Notes: a model not told the origin generated them from the sequence alone. A DNA stretch of 45,839 nt from Phycisphaerae bacterium (GCA_021736645.1 JAIPFM010000219.1:1-45839); one strand, 5' to 3'; counted from the first letter of the stretch, positions 34,972-44,360 are shown. Numbers and translations are program-made.

Positions 34972-36165
34972 ATGAATGAGCAAGCTCCAGAGAATTCAAT
35001 ACACAACGAACCACCCGTGCCTGCGATACCGGACTATGAATTGCTTCGACCCATTGGTGAAGGTGGATTCGGTCGGGTGTGGCTGGCCACCAACCGGATT
35101 ACGGGTCACTTGCGCGCAGTCAAAGTGATCCCGTTGCAGGGCCCGGCCGGGACCGGTGCAGCAGGCAGGGAAATCATGTCGATCACACGCCTGGAGGCGA
35201 GTATGCGCAGCCAGGCTGCGAATCTCCTGCATATCCACCATGTGGGTAAAACGGACACGTACTTGTTCTATGTGATGGATCTGGCCGATGATGTCACGGG
35301 GTGCCCCCCGTCAAATGATCCGGACTACCTGCCTGCCACTTTGAAAAACCGACTGGCGCGCGCCCCGCTGACTCCTGAGACATGCTTGGTGTATGCGCGT
35401 CAACTCGTAACCGCCCTGGCGTCTCTTCACAGCACAGGCATGGTCCATCGAGACGTCAAACCATCAAACTGTCTGTTTATTGATGGAGAGCTGAAGCTGG
35501 CCGACTTCGGCCTCTTGACTCAGTCGCACACACTGGTCTCCCAAATGGGCACGCATGGGTATATGCCGCCTGATGGTCGCATGAACATGCGAGCTGATGT
35601 GTATGCAGCTGGATTGGTTATTTACGAGATGGTCACCGGATTGCCGGCTGACAGCTTTCCGCACCTGGGTAAACAGGCCGGGCACATAGCGGCGAATCCG
35701 ATGCTGCGCCAACTCATTCGACTGACGCTGGAGGCCTGCCAGGGCGATCCTCAGGAACGGCCGGAAGATGCCGATCAACTGCTGTCTGAACTGAATTGCA
35801 TTGGGGAGGTTTGCGAATCTCCAGTTCCGGGGCACCGCAAAAGGGTCCTGTTCGCGGCAGTCAGCCTGGCGATCGTATTGATCGGCATCATCACCAGCAT
35901 CCTGTGGGTCCCACGTGCGAATAAGCGCATCAACTTCATTACAGAGGCCCCCTTTTTTGAGGCGACCATCACCCTCGACGGGCAGCGACTGGAGACACCG
36001 GACGGCACACCCTACACGACCCCCTGCACCATTGCGCATCTGAAATCAGGCGTTCATCACGTCATCTTCAAACACCCTCAAAAAGGCGACCTAGATCTCG
36101 GCTATGTTGACTTTGCCAAAACGCGACAGATCATCGGGCGATGGCCGTCCGAATCCCCGCCGTAA
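34972..36165 (+). CDS. Membrane Ser/Thr protein kinase with C-terminal PEGA-like domain
   Basis: A 397-residue Hanks-type kinase. The glycine loop GEGGFG is at 29-34, the catalytic lysine is Lys51, HRDVKPSN at 159-166 gives the catalytic loop and DFG is at 178-180. The P+1 region reads GTHGYMPPD (193-201) in place of the usual APE. A transmembrane helix (about 291-313) leads to an extracytoplasmic domain of about 80 residues with PEGA-like features (FFEATITLDGQRL, PCTIAHLKSGVHHVIF). It starts three bases after the sigma gene, so the two are translationally coupled. Likely role: transduce an envelope signal to the sigma factor. Confidence 0.9.
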   Translation: MNEQAPENSIHNEPPVPAIPDYELLRPIGEGGFGRVWLATNRITGHLRAVKVIPLQGPAGTGAAGREIMSITRLEASMRSQAANLLHIHHVGKTDTYLFYVMDLADDVTGCPPSNDPDYLPATLKNRLARAPLTPETCLVYARQLVTALASLHSTGMVHRDVKPSNCLFIDGELKLADFGLLTQSHTLVSQMGTHGYMPPDGRMNMRADVYAAGLVIYEMVTGLPADSFPHLGKQAGHIAANPMLRQLIRLTLEACQGDPQERPEDADQLLSELNCIGEVCESPVPGHRKRVLFAAVSLAIVLIGIITSILWVPRANKRINFITEAPFFEATITLDGQRLETPDGTPYTTPCTIAHLKSGVHHVIFKHPQKGDLDLGYVDFAKTRQIIGRWPSESPP

Positions 36166-36311
36166 CAAAATGTTTCCTGGTTCTAAAACTTATTGCACCT
36201 TCTTTTACACGCCCTTGAGTAGGCCGTGTCAGATATCGACTGCTCAGCTCAGGTGCGGCCACTGGAACGCTGTTCACTGAAACAGGCAATGGTTCGGGAC
36301 CTTTGTCTTTT

Positions 36312-37874
36312 TTACTGGGCATTCCTGTTGATGGGGCTGTCCACCACCAGATTTTCCGGAAAGTCCGAGGCATGGTCTCCACCGCGTTCGCGATATCGAA
36401 GATTGCTCGGATTGCCGCGCGGCTGGTTGATGGGAATAACCATGCCGCCGGCCTCGTCCAGCATCTGATAGAGCCGGTTCTCCATCTCGGACACGATCTT
36501 CTTGTTCTTGGGATCGTGAATGAGATTCACCATTTCCTCAGGATCGGCCTGCAGATCATACAGTTCGTCCGTGTCCCACAATCCGTAGTACGTGATGTAC
36601 TTGTAGCGATCGCCGCGCAGGGCAAACACCGTGGGGGACTGGGGAAAGTTCTTTTCCCAGTAGTACACATAGAGAAAGTAGTCACGCCAGGCCGGGTGCT
36701 TGCCCTGGGCCAGATCAATGAAACTCTGACCGTCCATGTGCGGCGGACACACCAGTCCGGCTGCATCGAGAATCGTGGGCCCGATATCGATATTGGCCAC
36801 CACCTCATTGACCACGGTCCCGGGCTTGAACAGGGCCGGGCAGTACATGACCATGGGCACGCGAATCGACGTCTCATACGCCACGCGTTTGTCGATCAGG
36901 CCGTGTTCACCGAACATGAAGCCATTGTCCCCCATGTAGAGCACCAGCGTATCCTTGTCGATTCCCATGTCCCTGAGCTGGGCCATGACCCGGCCGATGC
37001 TGTCGTCCACGGCGAGAAAGGCCTCGCAGTAGCGTTTGTAGTACTGCTCGACGTCGAGTTCACTGTGGTAGGGAAAGTCCACGCCGTGCCAACTGTTGCG
37101 CTGATCGCGAAGCCATCGGGGCAGTTTTTTGGCCTTGTCCGGATCGACGTTTTCGCTGGCCGGGTGCTCCCAGGGGACATCTTTGTACAGTCCTGCGTGA
37201 CGTGCCGCAGGCGTAAAATTGGCGTGCACGGCCTTGTGCGACAGGTACATGAAGAACGGTTTCTCTGCGGCGTTCTGCTGTTTGAGCCAGTCAATGGCAT
37301 AGTCGGTCAGTTCGTCCGTGATGTATCCCTTCTGGGGCACACGCCTGCCGTCCACATTGAGGGTGTAGTTTGGATTCGGGGGCAAATAGTTGCCCTGGCC
37401 CTTGAAACTCACCCAGTGATCAAAGCCCGGACGCGGTTCATCCGAATCACTGCCCATGTGCCATTTGCCGAGAAAGGCCGTGGCATACCCTGCCTTTTGC
37501 AGATACTGCGGAAAATAGACAATGTCTTCCGGCTCCAGGCGGTTGTTGTCAATCACACGATGCTTGTGCGTGTACAGCCCTGTGAGGATGGAGGCCCGGC
37601 TGGGCGAACAGAGCGAGGTCGTGACAAAGGCATTCTTGAGATGCACGCCCTCCAGGGCCAGCTTGTCCAGGTTCGGCGTCTTGATGAACGGGTGCCCCAT
37701 GAAGCCCATGGCATCATACCGATGGTCATCCGTCAGGATGAAGATCACATTGCGGGGTTTGGCCCCAGGCCGTTTCTGTATGTCAATGCGCTCCGGAAAC
37801 ACACCGGCCCACGCATACGCGCCGGCCCACGCCACAAGACACAACACCATCATTTGTTTTTTGCATGTATTCAT
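36312..37874 (-). CDS. Sulfatase (N-acetylglucosamine-6-sulfatase-like)
   Basis: A 520-residue secreted sulfatase. After a signal peptide (to about residue 23) come FILTDDHRYDAMGFMG with Asp49-Asp50, and the FGly motif C-S-P-S-R from Cys89 followed by ASILTGLYTHKHRVIDN. The HRYD and THKHRV combination is typical of the GlcNAc-6-sulfatase/mucin-desulfating branch, although the subfamily needs a profile search. GKWHMGSD and YMGDNGFMFGEHGL follow. It lies 26 bp downstream of the GH92 gene and shares its transcript. Desulfation of a GlcNAc- or mannose-containing glycan is the likely joint task. Confidence 0.9.
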   Translation of the reverse strand: MNTCKKQMMVLCLVAWAGAYAWAGVFPERIDIQKRPGAKPRNVIFILTDDHRYDAMGFMGHPFIKTPNLDKLALEGVHLKNAFVTTSLCSPSRASILTGLYTHKHRVIDNNRLEPEDIVYFPQYLQKAGYATAFLGKWHMGSDSDEPRPGFDHWVSFKGQGNYLPPNPNYTLNVDGRRVPQKGYITDELTDYAIDWLKQQNAAEKPFFMYLSHKAVHANFTPAARHAGLYKDVPWEHPASENVDPDKAKKLPRWLRDQRNSWHGVDFPYHSELDVEQYYKRYCEAFLAVDDSIGRVMAQLRDMGIDKDTLVLYMGDNGFMFGEHGLIDKRVAYETSIRVPMVMYCPALFKPGTVVNEVVANIDIGPTILDAAGLVCPPHMDGQSFIDLAQGKHPAWRDYFLYVYYWEKNFPQSPTVFALRGDRYKYITYYGLWDTDELYDLQADPEEMVNLIHDPKNKKIVSEMENRLYQMLDEAGGMVIPINQPRGNPSNLRYRERGGDHASDFPENLVVDSPINRNAQ

Positions 37875-37900
37875 CGCTGATTCCTAACAAGATGTATTCA

Positions 37901-40150
37901 CTACTTCAGGGGCGGTTCTGCCTGAGCGCCCCACGCCTTGTTGGGTTGGCTTCCCATGGTCAGTTTAAGTGTGCCACCGGCCACAAGATCCTGATGCGTG
38001 AAGAACGGACCGTCCAGGGCCTTGCCGTTAAGAGAGGCCTTCTGGATGTACTTGTTCTGTTTGCTGGTGCCCGGCGCGAGCACAGTGAACGTCTTGCCGT
38101 TTTCCAGCTTGATGGAGACCTTCTCGAAGACCGGACTGCCGATCGTGTAATAGGGCAGACCCGGGACCATGGGATAGAAACCCATTTGCGAGAAGACCAC
38201 GAATGCGGTCATGCCGCCGCCATCCTCGTCACCGGGGATGCCAAACACATTGTCCTGAAACCACAGGTCCAACAGCAGCCGGATGCGCTTCTGTGTCTTC
38301 CAGGGGGCCCCAAAGTAGTTGTACAGATAGGGGATGTGAAAACTGGGCTCATTGCCCATGGAGAACTGTCCCACCATGGAGGTGGAGTCCGGGAAGACCG
38401 CATTAAAGGCGTACGGACTCTCACCCAGGGGTTCCCGGAAGAGCTGATCCAGGCGTGCCTCGGCCTTGGCCTTGTCACCCAGTAAGGCGATCAGACCGTC
38501 GATGTCGTGCTGCACCTGCCAGGCGAATGTCCAGCCGTTGTTCTCGTCGTAGTAGTCACGACCGCCCATGCCCCCGGCGTTCTTGGGGTTAATGTCAATC
38601 CACTGGCCTTCTTTATCCTTGGGCATGAAGAGCTGCTTGTTGCTGTCCCAGAGATTCTGGTAGTTCAAAGCCGTCTTGGCAAAGGCGGTCTGGTCTTCGG
38701 ACTTGCCCAGTTCCTCGGCCAGTTGCGACAAGACCCAGTGATCGTAGCTCATGCCCAGGGTCACGGCCACGGACTGACGCTTTTCAAAACGATCCACCAT
38801 GGGCTCGGTCTCTTCTTCTCCGGGCCGCAGTGCAGGCAGGAAGCCGTGCTCGTGATAGAAATCATCGATCGGACGCTTGGCAATGCCCTGACGCCAGGGC
38901 AGCATGGTTGCCTCGGTCAGATTCTTCTTGATGCCTTCATACGCGGTTTCAATGTCGTACCCTCGGATGCCCTTGCGATACCCGTCCAGGAAGATGGCAG
39001 ATGAGTGAAAGCAGTTCATACACATGTGATTGCCGTGCACCTGGGGGAAGGTCGGCATCCAGCCGCTCTGCTCGTACATCTTGACGTACGAGTCGAGCAT
39101 GTGCCCTTCCTGTTCAGGGTGGAGCATGGCACGCAGCGGGTGGTGCGCCAGGAAGCTGTCCCACACCCAGTCGTCCACGTAGAACGGCTGGTCCGACTCG
39201 TGCACCTGCCCATCGTATCCGCTGTAATAGCGTCCCTGTTCGTTCACATTGATCATACGTTCGTACGTGCGGTACAAGGACGTATAGAAGGTCCGCTTCT
39301 GAGCGGTGGTCCCGCCTTTCACGTTGATTTGGTTCAGTACGCGGTCCCAGGCCTTTTTGCCCGTGCGCGTCAGGACGTCAAACTCGACAGAGGCCAGCTC
39401 TGCATCAAAGTTGCGCTTGGCCTGATCGTGACTGATGTAAGAGATGGCATATTTGAGCTGCACCGTGGAGGGGACGTTCTTTCCCAGAGAGATACTGAGA
39501 CGATTCGACCGGCCTTCAAAGCGGGCGCCCTCCACAGGCCGGCCCTTCTGATCCGTGAGCTCTGCATAACTGTAGATGGTCATGACTCGTGTCACGCGAT
39601 CGATGCCGCGCGTGGTGTACCTGAAGGGTTCTTCCAGGGTGAATGCGTTTGCATTCAACACCTTGACCTGCAGGGATCTCGATCCCTGGATCATCAGGTG
39701 CTTCTGGTCTGTATCCGGAAACGCCACCTTGTAGATGGCACACTTTTTTCCGGGCGCAAAGCTGACCGTCATCCCCTCCTCCAGCACCGTGGAGAACAGC
39801 CAGGGATGGCGCGTTTCCAGGTCATGATCATAGGTCATGCGCTGGTTCCAGGTCTCGGACGTGAGATCCCCGACACTCACACTCATGCGCATAATCCCGG
39901 CATCACGATGGCACACCACCTGGAAGGGAAAGGCCGTGACCTGGTCATCGATATAGTCCTTGCTGATGGGAAACATGCGGATCATCTGATTGGGCAGATG
40001 GTAGGTGGGATAGGTCGGCACCAGGAGCCTGGACACATTGCCGATCGTGGGGTCCACATAGGCCGAGTTGTCCGCTGCGTACAGCGTGACTGCGCCTGAC
40101 AGCAGGAGACAAATCCACGTAATTCGGTGCTTCCATGTGTGACATTTCAT
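37901..40150 (-). CDS. GH92 family alpha-mannosidase
   Basis: A secreted enzyme of about 749 residues and the normal GH92 length. The ATG at 40150 is chosen, with GAAAGGGA upstream and a good signal peptide. The ATG at 40189 adds 13 charged residues. Positions below count from 40189. GNEPSFHIPYLYNYFGAPW (612-630) carries the catalytic acid Glu614. GIPGDEDGGGMTAF (650-663) carries the Asp pair of the base/calcium site (654, 656). FSQMGFYPMVPGLPYY and IGSPVF follow. GH92 enzymes are calcium-dependent exo-alpha-mannosidases that trim N-glycans and alpha-mannan. Linkage specificity is not readable here. It precedes a GlcNAc-6-sulfatase-like gene by 26 bp. Confidence 0.92.
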   Translation of the reverse strand: MKCHTWKHRITWICLLLSGAVTLYAADNSAYVDPTIGNVSRLLVPTYPTYHLPNQMIRMFPISKDYIDDQVTAFPFQVVCHRDAGIMRMSVSVGDLTSETWNQRMTYDHDLETRHPWLFSTVLEEGMTVSFAPGKKCAIYKVAFPDTDQKHLMIQGSRSLQVKVLNANAFTLEEPFRYTTRGIDRVTRVMTIYSYAELTDQKGRPVEGARFEGRSNRLSISLGKNVPSTVQLKYAISYISHDQAKRNFDAELASVEFDVLTRTGKKAWDRVLNQINVKGGTTAQKRTFYTSLYRTYERMINVNEQGRYYSGYDGQVHESDQPFYVDDWVWDSFLAHHPLRAMLHPEQEGHMLDSYVKMYEQSGWMPTFPQVHGNHMCMNCFHSSAIFLDGYRKGIRGYDIETAYEGIKKNLTEATMLPWRQGIAKRPIDDFYHEHGFLPALRPGEEETEPMVDRFEKRQSVAVTLGMSYDHWVLSQLAEELGKSEDQTAFAKTALNYQNLWDSNKQLFMPKDKEGQWIDINPKNAGGMGGRDYYDENNGWTFAWQVQHDIDGLIALLGDKAKAEARLDQLFREPLGESPYAFNAVFPDSTSMVGQFSMGNEPSFHIPYLYNYFGAPWKTQKRIRLLLDLWFQDNVFGIPGDEDGGGMTAFVVFSQMGFYPMVPGLPYYTIGSPVFEKVSIKLENGKTFTVLAPGTSKQNKYIQKASLNGKALDGPFFTHQDLVAGGTLKLTMGSQPNKAWGAQAEPPLK

Positions 40151-40282
40151 AAGGCAAAATCCCTTTCTTTGAAAAGTGTTTTTTATCAACAGCTTACAAA
40201 GGACGATTCATGACACAACTCCCAATACCCGCATTCATGGATGAAAGATCCACAGGTCATGCATTGTCTTTCTTAACGCCCA

Positions 40283-40311
40283 ATTGTATCGCATCTTTGT
40301 TTGCTTCTCAA
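40283..40311 (-). promoter_or_regulatory. Candidate sigma-70 promoter of the GH92-sulfatase unit
   Basis: TTGAGA (40306-40311), 17-bp spacer, TACAAT (40283-40288) on the minus strand, about 130 bases before the GH92 start. It suggests that the two genes have their own promoter apart from the prepilin/dockerin genes upstream. Confidence 0.55.
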
Positions 40312-40383
40312 TCGTCAAATGCCACGGACAGACAATCTTCACCTGCGTCTTGAAGCACTGGCATGCCACCCATTCAAAGGTGC

Positions 40384-41178
40384 TTACCGGTCCGGATCTT
40401 TACACCCGGCCATCCATGCGGGCCACGTGGGTAATGGCACATTGACATTGTACTGCTTGTGCCACTTCAGTCGCCACAGTTGTTTGAGAGACACGCGTCG
40501 CACAGAATGATCAGCGAAAAGCACATTCTGTGTGAATTTGTGGCGATCCACACACACGGTGCGCATCTCACCACTGCCCCCGGCCTGGAAATTCTCCCGA
40601 TCATTGGATGGAACATCCGTTTCCAGCGGCCAGGCGTCCACCCACCATCCCTCCGTAAACACGGGCACGTTGCTTGCAAACTTGGCCGGAGACCCCCGCC
40701 AATAGTTGGCGGCTGGGCCCCGTCCCCACAGGGAACTCATACCACGTGGAGGGTTGCACATCCAACCGTTGGGCGCATAACTCCCTGTATCCCCCCCCTG
40801 GGAATCGGGCACACGCCAGGCATCGGTGGGGTTTTGCGCGAATGACATGGCATCGTTCGCGGTCGAGGTCCGATTCTTGGCAGCCGTGGGACACAACCAC
40901 ATGGCCTCTTCCTTGGTGTAGGGTTTGAGCGGTTCGCGCCACCAGTCCCCGTGCTGCATATTGGTTTGTGTATCATTGACCAAACCGCTGAGAAACTTGC
41001 CGTTGTTTTCCTCCCTGTACATGGCAAACACGAGACCCCACTGACGCAGATTGGATTGACAGGCAATCATACGGCCCTGTTCTCTCACTCGATTCAGGGC
41101 AGGCATGAGAATGCCCATCAACACCGCAATAATGGCAATCACCACCAGGAGTTCTATGAGTGTAAATGCCTTTCTCAT
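40384..41178 (-). CDS. Prepilin-like protein (type II pseudopilin N-terminus, H-X9-DG/DUF1559-related)
   Basis: A 264-residue protein beginning [16 protein letters not shown], the prepilin-peptidase signal and hydrophobic helix (residues 4-26). The residue before the Phe is Ala, where Gly is more usual. [20 protein letters not shown] is the segment shared by large planctomycete prepilin-like families, and a C-terminal [12 protein letters not shown] corresponds to the H/DG tail. AAAGGA lies about nine bases before the ATG. It follows the dockerin-tailed gene, separated by a strong hairpin. Such proteins occur in dozens of copies in these genomes. Surface attachment or secretion of glycan enzymes is a possibility only. 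Confidence 0.88.
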   Translation of the reverse strand: MRKAFTLIELLVVIAIIAVLMGILMPALNRVREQGRMIACQSNLRQWGLVFAMYREENNGKFLSGLVNDTQTNMQHGDWWREPLKPYTKEEAMWLCPTAAKNRTSTANDAMSFAQNPTDAWRVPDSQGGDTGSYAPNGWMCNPPRGMSSLWGRGPAANYWRGSPAKFASNVPVFTEGWWVDAWPLETDVPSNDRENFQAGGSGEMRTVCVDRHKFTQNVLFADHSVRRVSLKQLWRLKWHKQYNVNVPLPTWPAWMAGCKDPDR

Positions 41179-41214
41179 GATCGTGGTCCTTTCACCAAAG
41201 TGTCAACCAAACAA

Positions 41215-41242
41215 GAGGGGTCCTGAACCTCCAGGACCCCTC
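41215..41242 (-). terminator. Strong hairpin between dockerin-tailed gene and prepilin gene
   Basis: GAGGGGTCCTG and CAGGACCCCTC form a perfect 11-bp stem around a 6-base loop. On the minus strand it is followed by TTGTTTGG. It lies 35 bp after the stop of the upstream gene and 37 bp before the next ATG, so partial termination or transcript stabilisation would set unequal expression of the two genes. Confidence 0.65.
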
Positions 41243-41276
41243 GAAAAAAGCATGATGCATGACTCCTCATGACTCC

Positions 41277-42764
41277 CTACAGACCATTGGGGTCACAGTC
41301 GCCGAGTGCCACACACTCGAGCCAATTGGCCATGAGCAGGTCGAGGTCGTCCTGATCCACGTCACAGTCCTGATCCAGATCGCCGACCAGGGGTACATAG
41401 TCCGGCAGGGACTGGGCAGCCAGACAACTGTTGGCATATACATTAATGGTCAGCGTGTCTGCGCCCTGCTTTTCGCCATCATCGGCTTCCAGTTGCAGCA
41501 CATAGGTCCCCACTGAACTGAGCGACACAGTCGTGCTAATCTGACTCGCGTTGGCCAACACAGCCGCACCTGGACTGGGTTCACTGACCACGGTCCATGC
41601 CACGGTGGTGGCGTCCGCATCCGTGACCAGACCGCCAATGGATACGTCGACACTGACATCGTCAATCCAGGTCGTGACATCACTGTCAGTCTTGACCTCG
41701 GGCGCCAGGTTGTCCACGTAGAATTCAAAAATCGGACCCCACACCGGATCATGGTCTGTGCCCTGATAGGTGTCAACCGCCCAGTAGTATCGTGTCTTGG
41801 GTTGAATCGGTATGGTTTTGGAAGTCAGGGTCTGCTTGCTGGCAATCCGGATGGCTGCCGGATCAATGAAATCCTTGAGGGCTTGAAGATTGTCTGTAAA
41901 GTAAACATCCACAGGCACTGGTTGACCGGGCACACAGGGGTCAGGCAAAGTCCAACTCAAGGTGACGCTGCCTGGCACAATACTGCTGCCGTCTTCCGGA
42001 CCTGGCGTCAGCGGATGCAGACCCTTGACCACCAGCGTATCAAGTGTTGCGTCATTATTTTCATCCACGGAATCGACAACCACAGTCCCTGCACCGTCAT
42101 ACGCGGTAATCATGCCGCTGTCAATCCAGCCATTGATTTCAGCGAGATTGGCTACGGAATACCGCTCCTTCAAGACACCCCCGGAGAAATCCACGTGGGC
42201 TGTTGCAGTCGCACTGGGCTGGAGTATCAGCCTTCTGGTGCCGCAATCCAGGAGGCCGCCCCGAAGTTCGATGGTCCCATTGCCGCCGTCACCCTGGCCG
42301 ACCTGGATATCTTGATGGAGTAAATTCACGCGACCGCTGTGGTCGATGATCAAGAGGGCATATCCCGCACGCCCCACATAAATACGACCATTGTTGGGCG
42401 TATCCGGATGGCCGCCATTGTACACACCGCCCAGGACCTCCAGCGTATGAGGCTCCTCGGGATTTCCAGCATAGCCAATGATGGTCCATTCAGCCACGCT
42501 CAACACCGCACCGTCCACCAGTTGCAGATGCGTTTTGCCCCCGCCTTCCAGGGACGTGTTTTTGATCACACCCGCATCATAGTCGAGGATGCACAGCGTG
42601 TCACCGTTGATTTGAATCTTGTCCGCAGGATCAGGAAGACCTGCGCTCCAGTTGTCCGGGTTGCTCCACATATCGTCAACAGCCCCTGTAAACTTTGTAT
42701 CAGCGGACAACGAGCCCGCCAACAACAGGGCAACACAAATACCCAAAACAATGCGTGATTTCAT
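41277..42764 (-). CDS. Secreted multidomain protein with dockerin-like C-terminal repeat (paralogue of 11104-12642)
   Basis: A 495-residue secreted protein with the same plan as its paralogue: signal peptide, Gly-rich beta-helix-like region, fibronectin-III-like segment (TRYYWAVDTYQG), PKD-like segment (DDVSVDVSIGG to LTINVYANSCLAAQ) and one dockerin/EF-hand-like loop (GDLDQDCDVDQDDLDLL, from residue 461). The C-terminal half is much closer to the paralogue than the N-terminal half, which suggests that the N-terminal part defines the partner or ligand. GAGGAGG (42772-42778) is a strong ribosome-binding site. It heads a run containing a prepilin-like protein, GH92 and sulfatase. No catalytic motif is seen. 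Confidence 0.85.
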   Translation of the reverse strand: MKSRIVLGICVALLLAGSLSADTKFTGAVDDMWSNPDNWSAGLPDPADKIQINGDTLCILDYDAGVIKNTSLEGGGKTHLQLVDGAVLSVAEWTIIGYAGNPEEPHTLEVLGGVYNGGHPDTPNNGRIYVGRAGYALLIIDHSGRVNLLHQDIQVGQGDGGNGTIELRGGLLDCGTRRLILQPSATATAHVDFSGGVLKERYSVANLAEINGWIDSGMITAYDGAGTVVVDSVDENNDATLDTLVVKGLHPLTPGPEDGSSIVPGSVTLSWTLPDPCVPGQPVPVDVYFTDNLQALKDFIDPAAIRIASKQTLTSKTIPIQPKTRYYWAVDTYQGTDHDPVWGPIFEFYVDNLAPEVKTDSDVTTWIDDVSVDVSIGGLVTDADATTVAWTVVSEPSPGAAVLANASQISTTVSLSSVGTYVLQLEADDGEKQGADTLTINVYANSCLAAQSLPDYVPLVGDLDQDCDVDQDDLDLLMANWLECVALGDCDPNGL

Positions 42765-43094
42765 ATCACTGCCTCCTCAAAAAAGGATTTATCAAAGTTG
42801 CACATTCATGTAGTGCAGTGTCAAACGTCAATCCGTATTGACACAATCATTCTCTATCGATGGTGGAGTTATACCACACCCCTCTCCAATTCCAAAGCAC
42901 CTTTGCCAAAGAAACTCCCATCTTGGTTCAGTGCGTCGAGTCATTCAAAGTTCCAGATCCACCATCAGCCACTGATGTTCTTCCACGAGAGTGACTTTGA
43001 GGCCAAACCATGTATGGGCATATATGGGACCTTGTTCGCCCGGCCAAAAGAGGATAAAACTGAAATCACTCTTTAAGCCAGAGAGCCGGATGGG
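42765..43094. other. Intergenic region with a candidate operator
   Basis: No gene is supported. Upstream of the dockerin-tailed gene a compound palindrome is present, GTCAAT-CCGT-ATTGAC (42827-42842), overlapping GTGTCAA (42818-42824) and TTGACAC (42838-42844). This could be an operator about 55-80 bases before the start. The rest shows nothing recognisable. Confidence 0.45.
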
Positions 43095-44360
43095 CTACCG
43101 GGCCTTGATATCATAGGCCATGAGAAACTCACCGTGACGCACATAAAGGCGGCCGTCCGAGATGCTGGGATGGGCCCAGAGTTTGTCTTCGCCTTGCGTA
43201 ATCTTGAACGAACTGATCACGTCAAAGGATTCCGGTGCAGCCCTGACAAGTCCCACGTTGAATAAGTCTTCGTCGCAACAGTACAACATGCCGTCTGCAT
43301 AGACGACAGGTCCCTTGTTGCTGTTCCAACTGGCCTCATACAGGGTCTCGCCTGTGGTCCATTTCAACCCCATCCACTTGCCGCCTGCATTGCTTTCCCA
43401 ATTCGAGCCGTAGATGGTGTCACCTACACGAACCACGCCTCCGTGATGACAATCGAGGACCTCGTTCACCCATTTGAGTGACACTTTGGTCCCGTCTTCG
43501 GACAGCTTGAGCATCACGGCCACATGATCATACCCGCTCGTGACAAAGAGGTTTCCGTTCCAGTACAGAGGAGACACCGTATTGATCCTCAGACGTCGTT
43601 CCAAAGCCGTGGGATGATTTTTCACATAAGGGTAGCGCCACAGGATCTTGCCTTGGGCCGTATCCACGCCTATGACGTAGCTGCCGGTGACTGTCACAAG
43701 GATGGTCTTGCCCCCCCGCTCTATGAGTATGGCAGACACATACCCACTCTGATCGTTGAGACTTTCAGTGGACCAGAGCGTGTCTCCGGTCATCTTGTCC
43801 AGTGCCACCACTGTGGTTTGATCCCCGCAGGGTGTGTAGAACACTTTGTTCTCATGAATCAGCACGCTTTCAGCCGTACCCCACTCCCCTGTTTTACCCT
43901 TGAATCTGTCGAATCCATTGATCTGCCAGAGGATGGCGCCATCGGCCGTGTTCAGGCACACCACTTCCCCTGCCCCGCTGATCACGTAGACCCTGTTGCC
44001 TTCCACGGTGGGCGTGGTGCGTGCGCCAGGGAAAGACCCGGACCATGCCGATCCATAGACCTTCTTCCACTGCCTCTGGCCCTTCAAATCGAGGGCCACC
44101 AGGAACTCTTTCTTGTCCTCCATGCCCGTGATGTAGATACGGCCCTGTGACACAGCCGCAGAAGACCACCCCTCGCCCAGACCCTCGGCTGTCCAGAGCT
44201 GCCTGGGCCCTGCTTCCGGCCAACGCTTTAACAATCCGGTCTCTTCAGAACAACCGTTGCGAAGGGGTCCCCGAAATTGCGGCCACTCCCCGGCCATGGT
44301 GACAGAACCCGTTGCCAAGAGTCCCAGTAGGATGAGATTCCAATGGAGTCGTCTATTCAT
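43095..44360 (-). CDS. PQQ-like beta-propeller repeat protein
   Basis: A 421-residue secreted protein (signal peptide to about residue 23) starting EWPQFRGPLRNG, the classic opening of planctomycete PQQ-like propellers. Repeated blades carry the G-x-x-x-W tryptophan-docking pattern, for example VALDLKGQRQWKK, CLNTADGAILWQI, ALDKMTGDTLWST and GVDTAQGKILWRY. Catalytic residues of true PQQ alcohol dehydrogenases are not evident, so a binding or assembly role is as likely as an enzymatic one. AAGGAT lies nine bases before the ATG. It stands apart from the glycan operons and its substrate is unknown. Confidence 0.87.
   Translation of the reverse strand: MNRRLHWNLILLGLLATGSVTMAGEWPQFRGPLRNGCSEETGLLKRWPEAGPRQLWTAEGLGEGWSSAAVSQGRIYITGMEDKKEFLVALDLKGQRQWKKVYGSAWSGSFPGARTTPTVEGNRVYVISGAGEVVCLNTADGAILWQINGFDRFKGKTGEWGTAESVLIHENKVFYTPCGDQTTVVALDKMTGDTLWSTESLNDQSGYVSAILIERGGKTILVTVTGSYVIGVDTAQGKILWRYPYVKNHPTALERRLRINTVSPLYWNGNLFVTSGYDHVAVMLKLSEDGTKVSLKWVNEVLDCHHGGVVRVGDTIYGSNWESNAGGKWMGLKWTTGETLYEASWNSNKGPVVYADGMLYCCDEDLFNVGLVRAAPESFDVISSFKITQGEDKLWAHPSISDGRLYVRHGEFLMAYDIKAR

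Noticed and set aside
36303-37880. A 525-codon open frame on the plus strand, opposite the GlcNAc-6-sulfatase-like gene
   Set aside because: It is the exact antisense shadow of a gene with full sulfatase motifs. Its translation has no recognisable motif and no ribosome-binding site.
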